Source: Chlamydomonas sphaeroides | Taxonomy: Eukaryota; Chlorophyta; Chlorophyceae; Chlamydomonadales; Chlamydomonadaceae | Assembly (NCBI GenBank): GCA_001662425.1 | Contig: BDDC01000175.1 | Coordinates: forward strand, 17,298 to 81,297 | Direction: 5' to 3' | Length of the DNA stretch: 64,000 bases | The DNA's letters: not shown here | Numbering within the stretch: position 1 is the stretch's first letter | Content: more notes on this DNA, generated by a model | What the model saw: the letters and a program-made list of their open reading frames with translations, nothing else | What the model was told of the DNA's origin: nothing | The model's database searches: none

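Noticed and set aside
1..64000. tRNA, rRNA or riboswitch genes
   Set aside because: I saw no cloverleaf-like A/B box pair or rRNA core sequence by eye; a covariance-model scan was not possible.

Overview
The window looks like nuclear DNA of a volvocine (chlamydomonadalean) green alga. The evidence is dense short exons separated by 80-350 bp introns, donors mostly of GTGAGT/GTGCGT type with GCAG acceptors, (Ser)Pro-n hydroxyproline-rich tracts, and SRCR and C-type lectin modules, both of which are known in Chlamydomonas. The species cannot be fixed from sequence alone.

Layout. Positions 1-6288 hold no convincing intact gene. They contain a minus-strand tract that looks like decayed coding sequence (about 3340-5030), a near-perfect inverted repeat (5090-5197) and one copy of a dispersed repeat (2390-2440). 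From 6289 to the end of the window everything recognisable reads on the plus strand and is best explained as ONE very large, intron-rich gene that runs off the right edge. I found no second signal peptide, no strand switch and no exon-free stretch long enough to mark a gene boundary. Exon phases join wherever I checked them, but I did not check every junction, and a few exon joins remain unresolved. My rough estimate is well over 100 exons and about 4,500 residues inside the window.

Domain order of the predicted secreted protein: signal peptide (6289); three SRCR domains (7299-11059); an FG-GAP/integrin-like beta-propeller region (11286-13262); a GH18 chitinase-like domain that has lost its catalytic residues (13734-16632); C-type lectin domains (CTLDs) 1 and 2, the second carrying a Pro-rich insert (17494-19851); PAN/WSC-like modules and a Cys-containing beta module (20008-22660); a long hydroxyproline-rich shaft interrupted by an assembly gap (22660-23878); an array of unnamed Cys/beta modules (24102-27700); about fifteen more CTLDs, full or partial, interleaved with PAN/WSC modules (27708-50818); an FG-GAP-like strand plus a Cys-rich CGDG repeat (50999-51352); a second gap (52577-52942); a CnaB/carboxypeptidase-regulatory-like beta-sandwich region (52943-54900); a conserved-looking region with an RDPPG motif (55020-57900); an Ala/Lys-rich helical segment (58295-60420); and a further extracellular-type region running to the edge (60521-64000).

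Working together, these modules describe a giant secreted or surface scavenger-lectin of the extracellular matrix. It would have many sugar-binding heads, a chitinase-like (binding-only) domain and a stiff hydroxyproline-rich rod. Plausible roles are matrix assembly, mating or cell adhesion, or microbe recognition; these are inference.

Other notable structure: six introns supported by reading frame that begin with GC instead of GT; three very small exons (3, 11 and 14 nt); a 543-bp non-autonomous DNA transposon (59621-60163) with 30-bp terminal inverted repeats and eight same-direction copies of TGACAACTGGGGC at about 31-bp spacing, sitting inside an intron; and a candidate nested minus-strand exon in intron 1.
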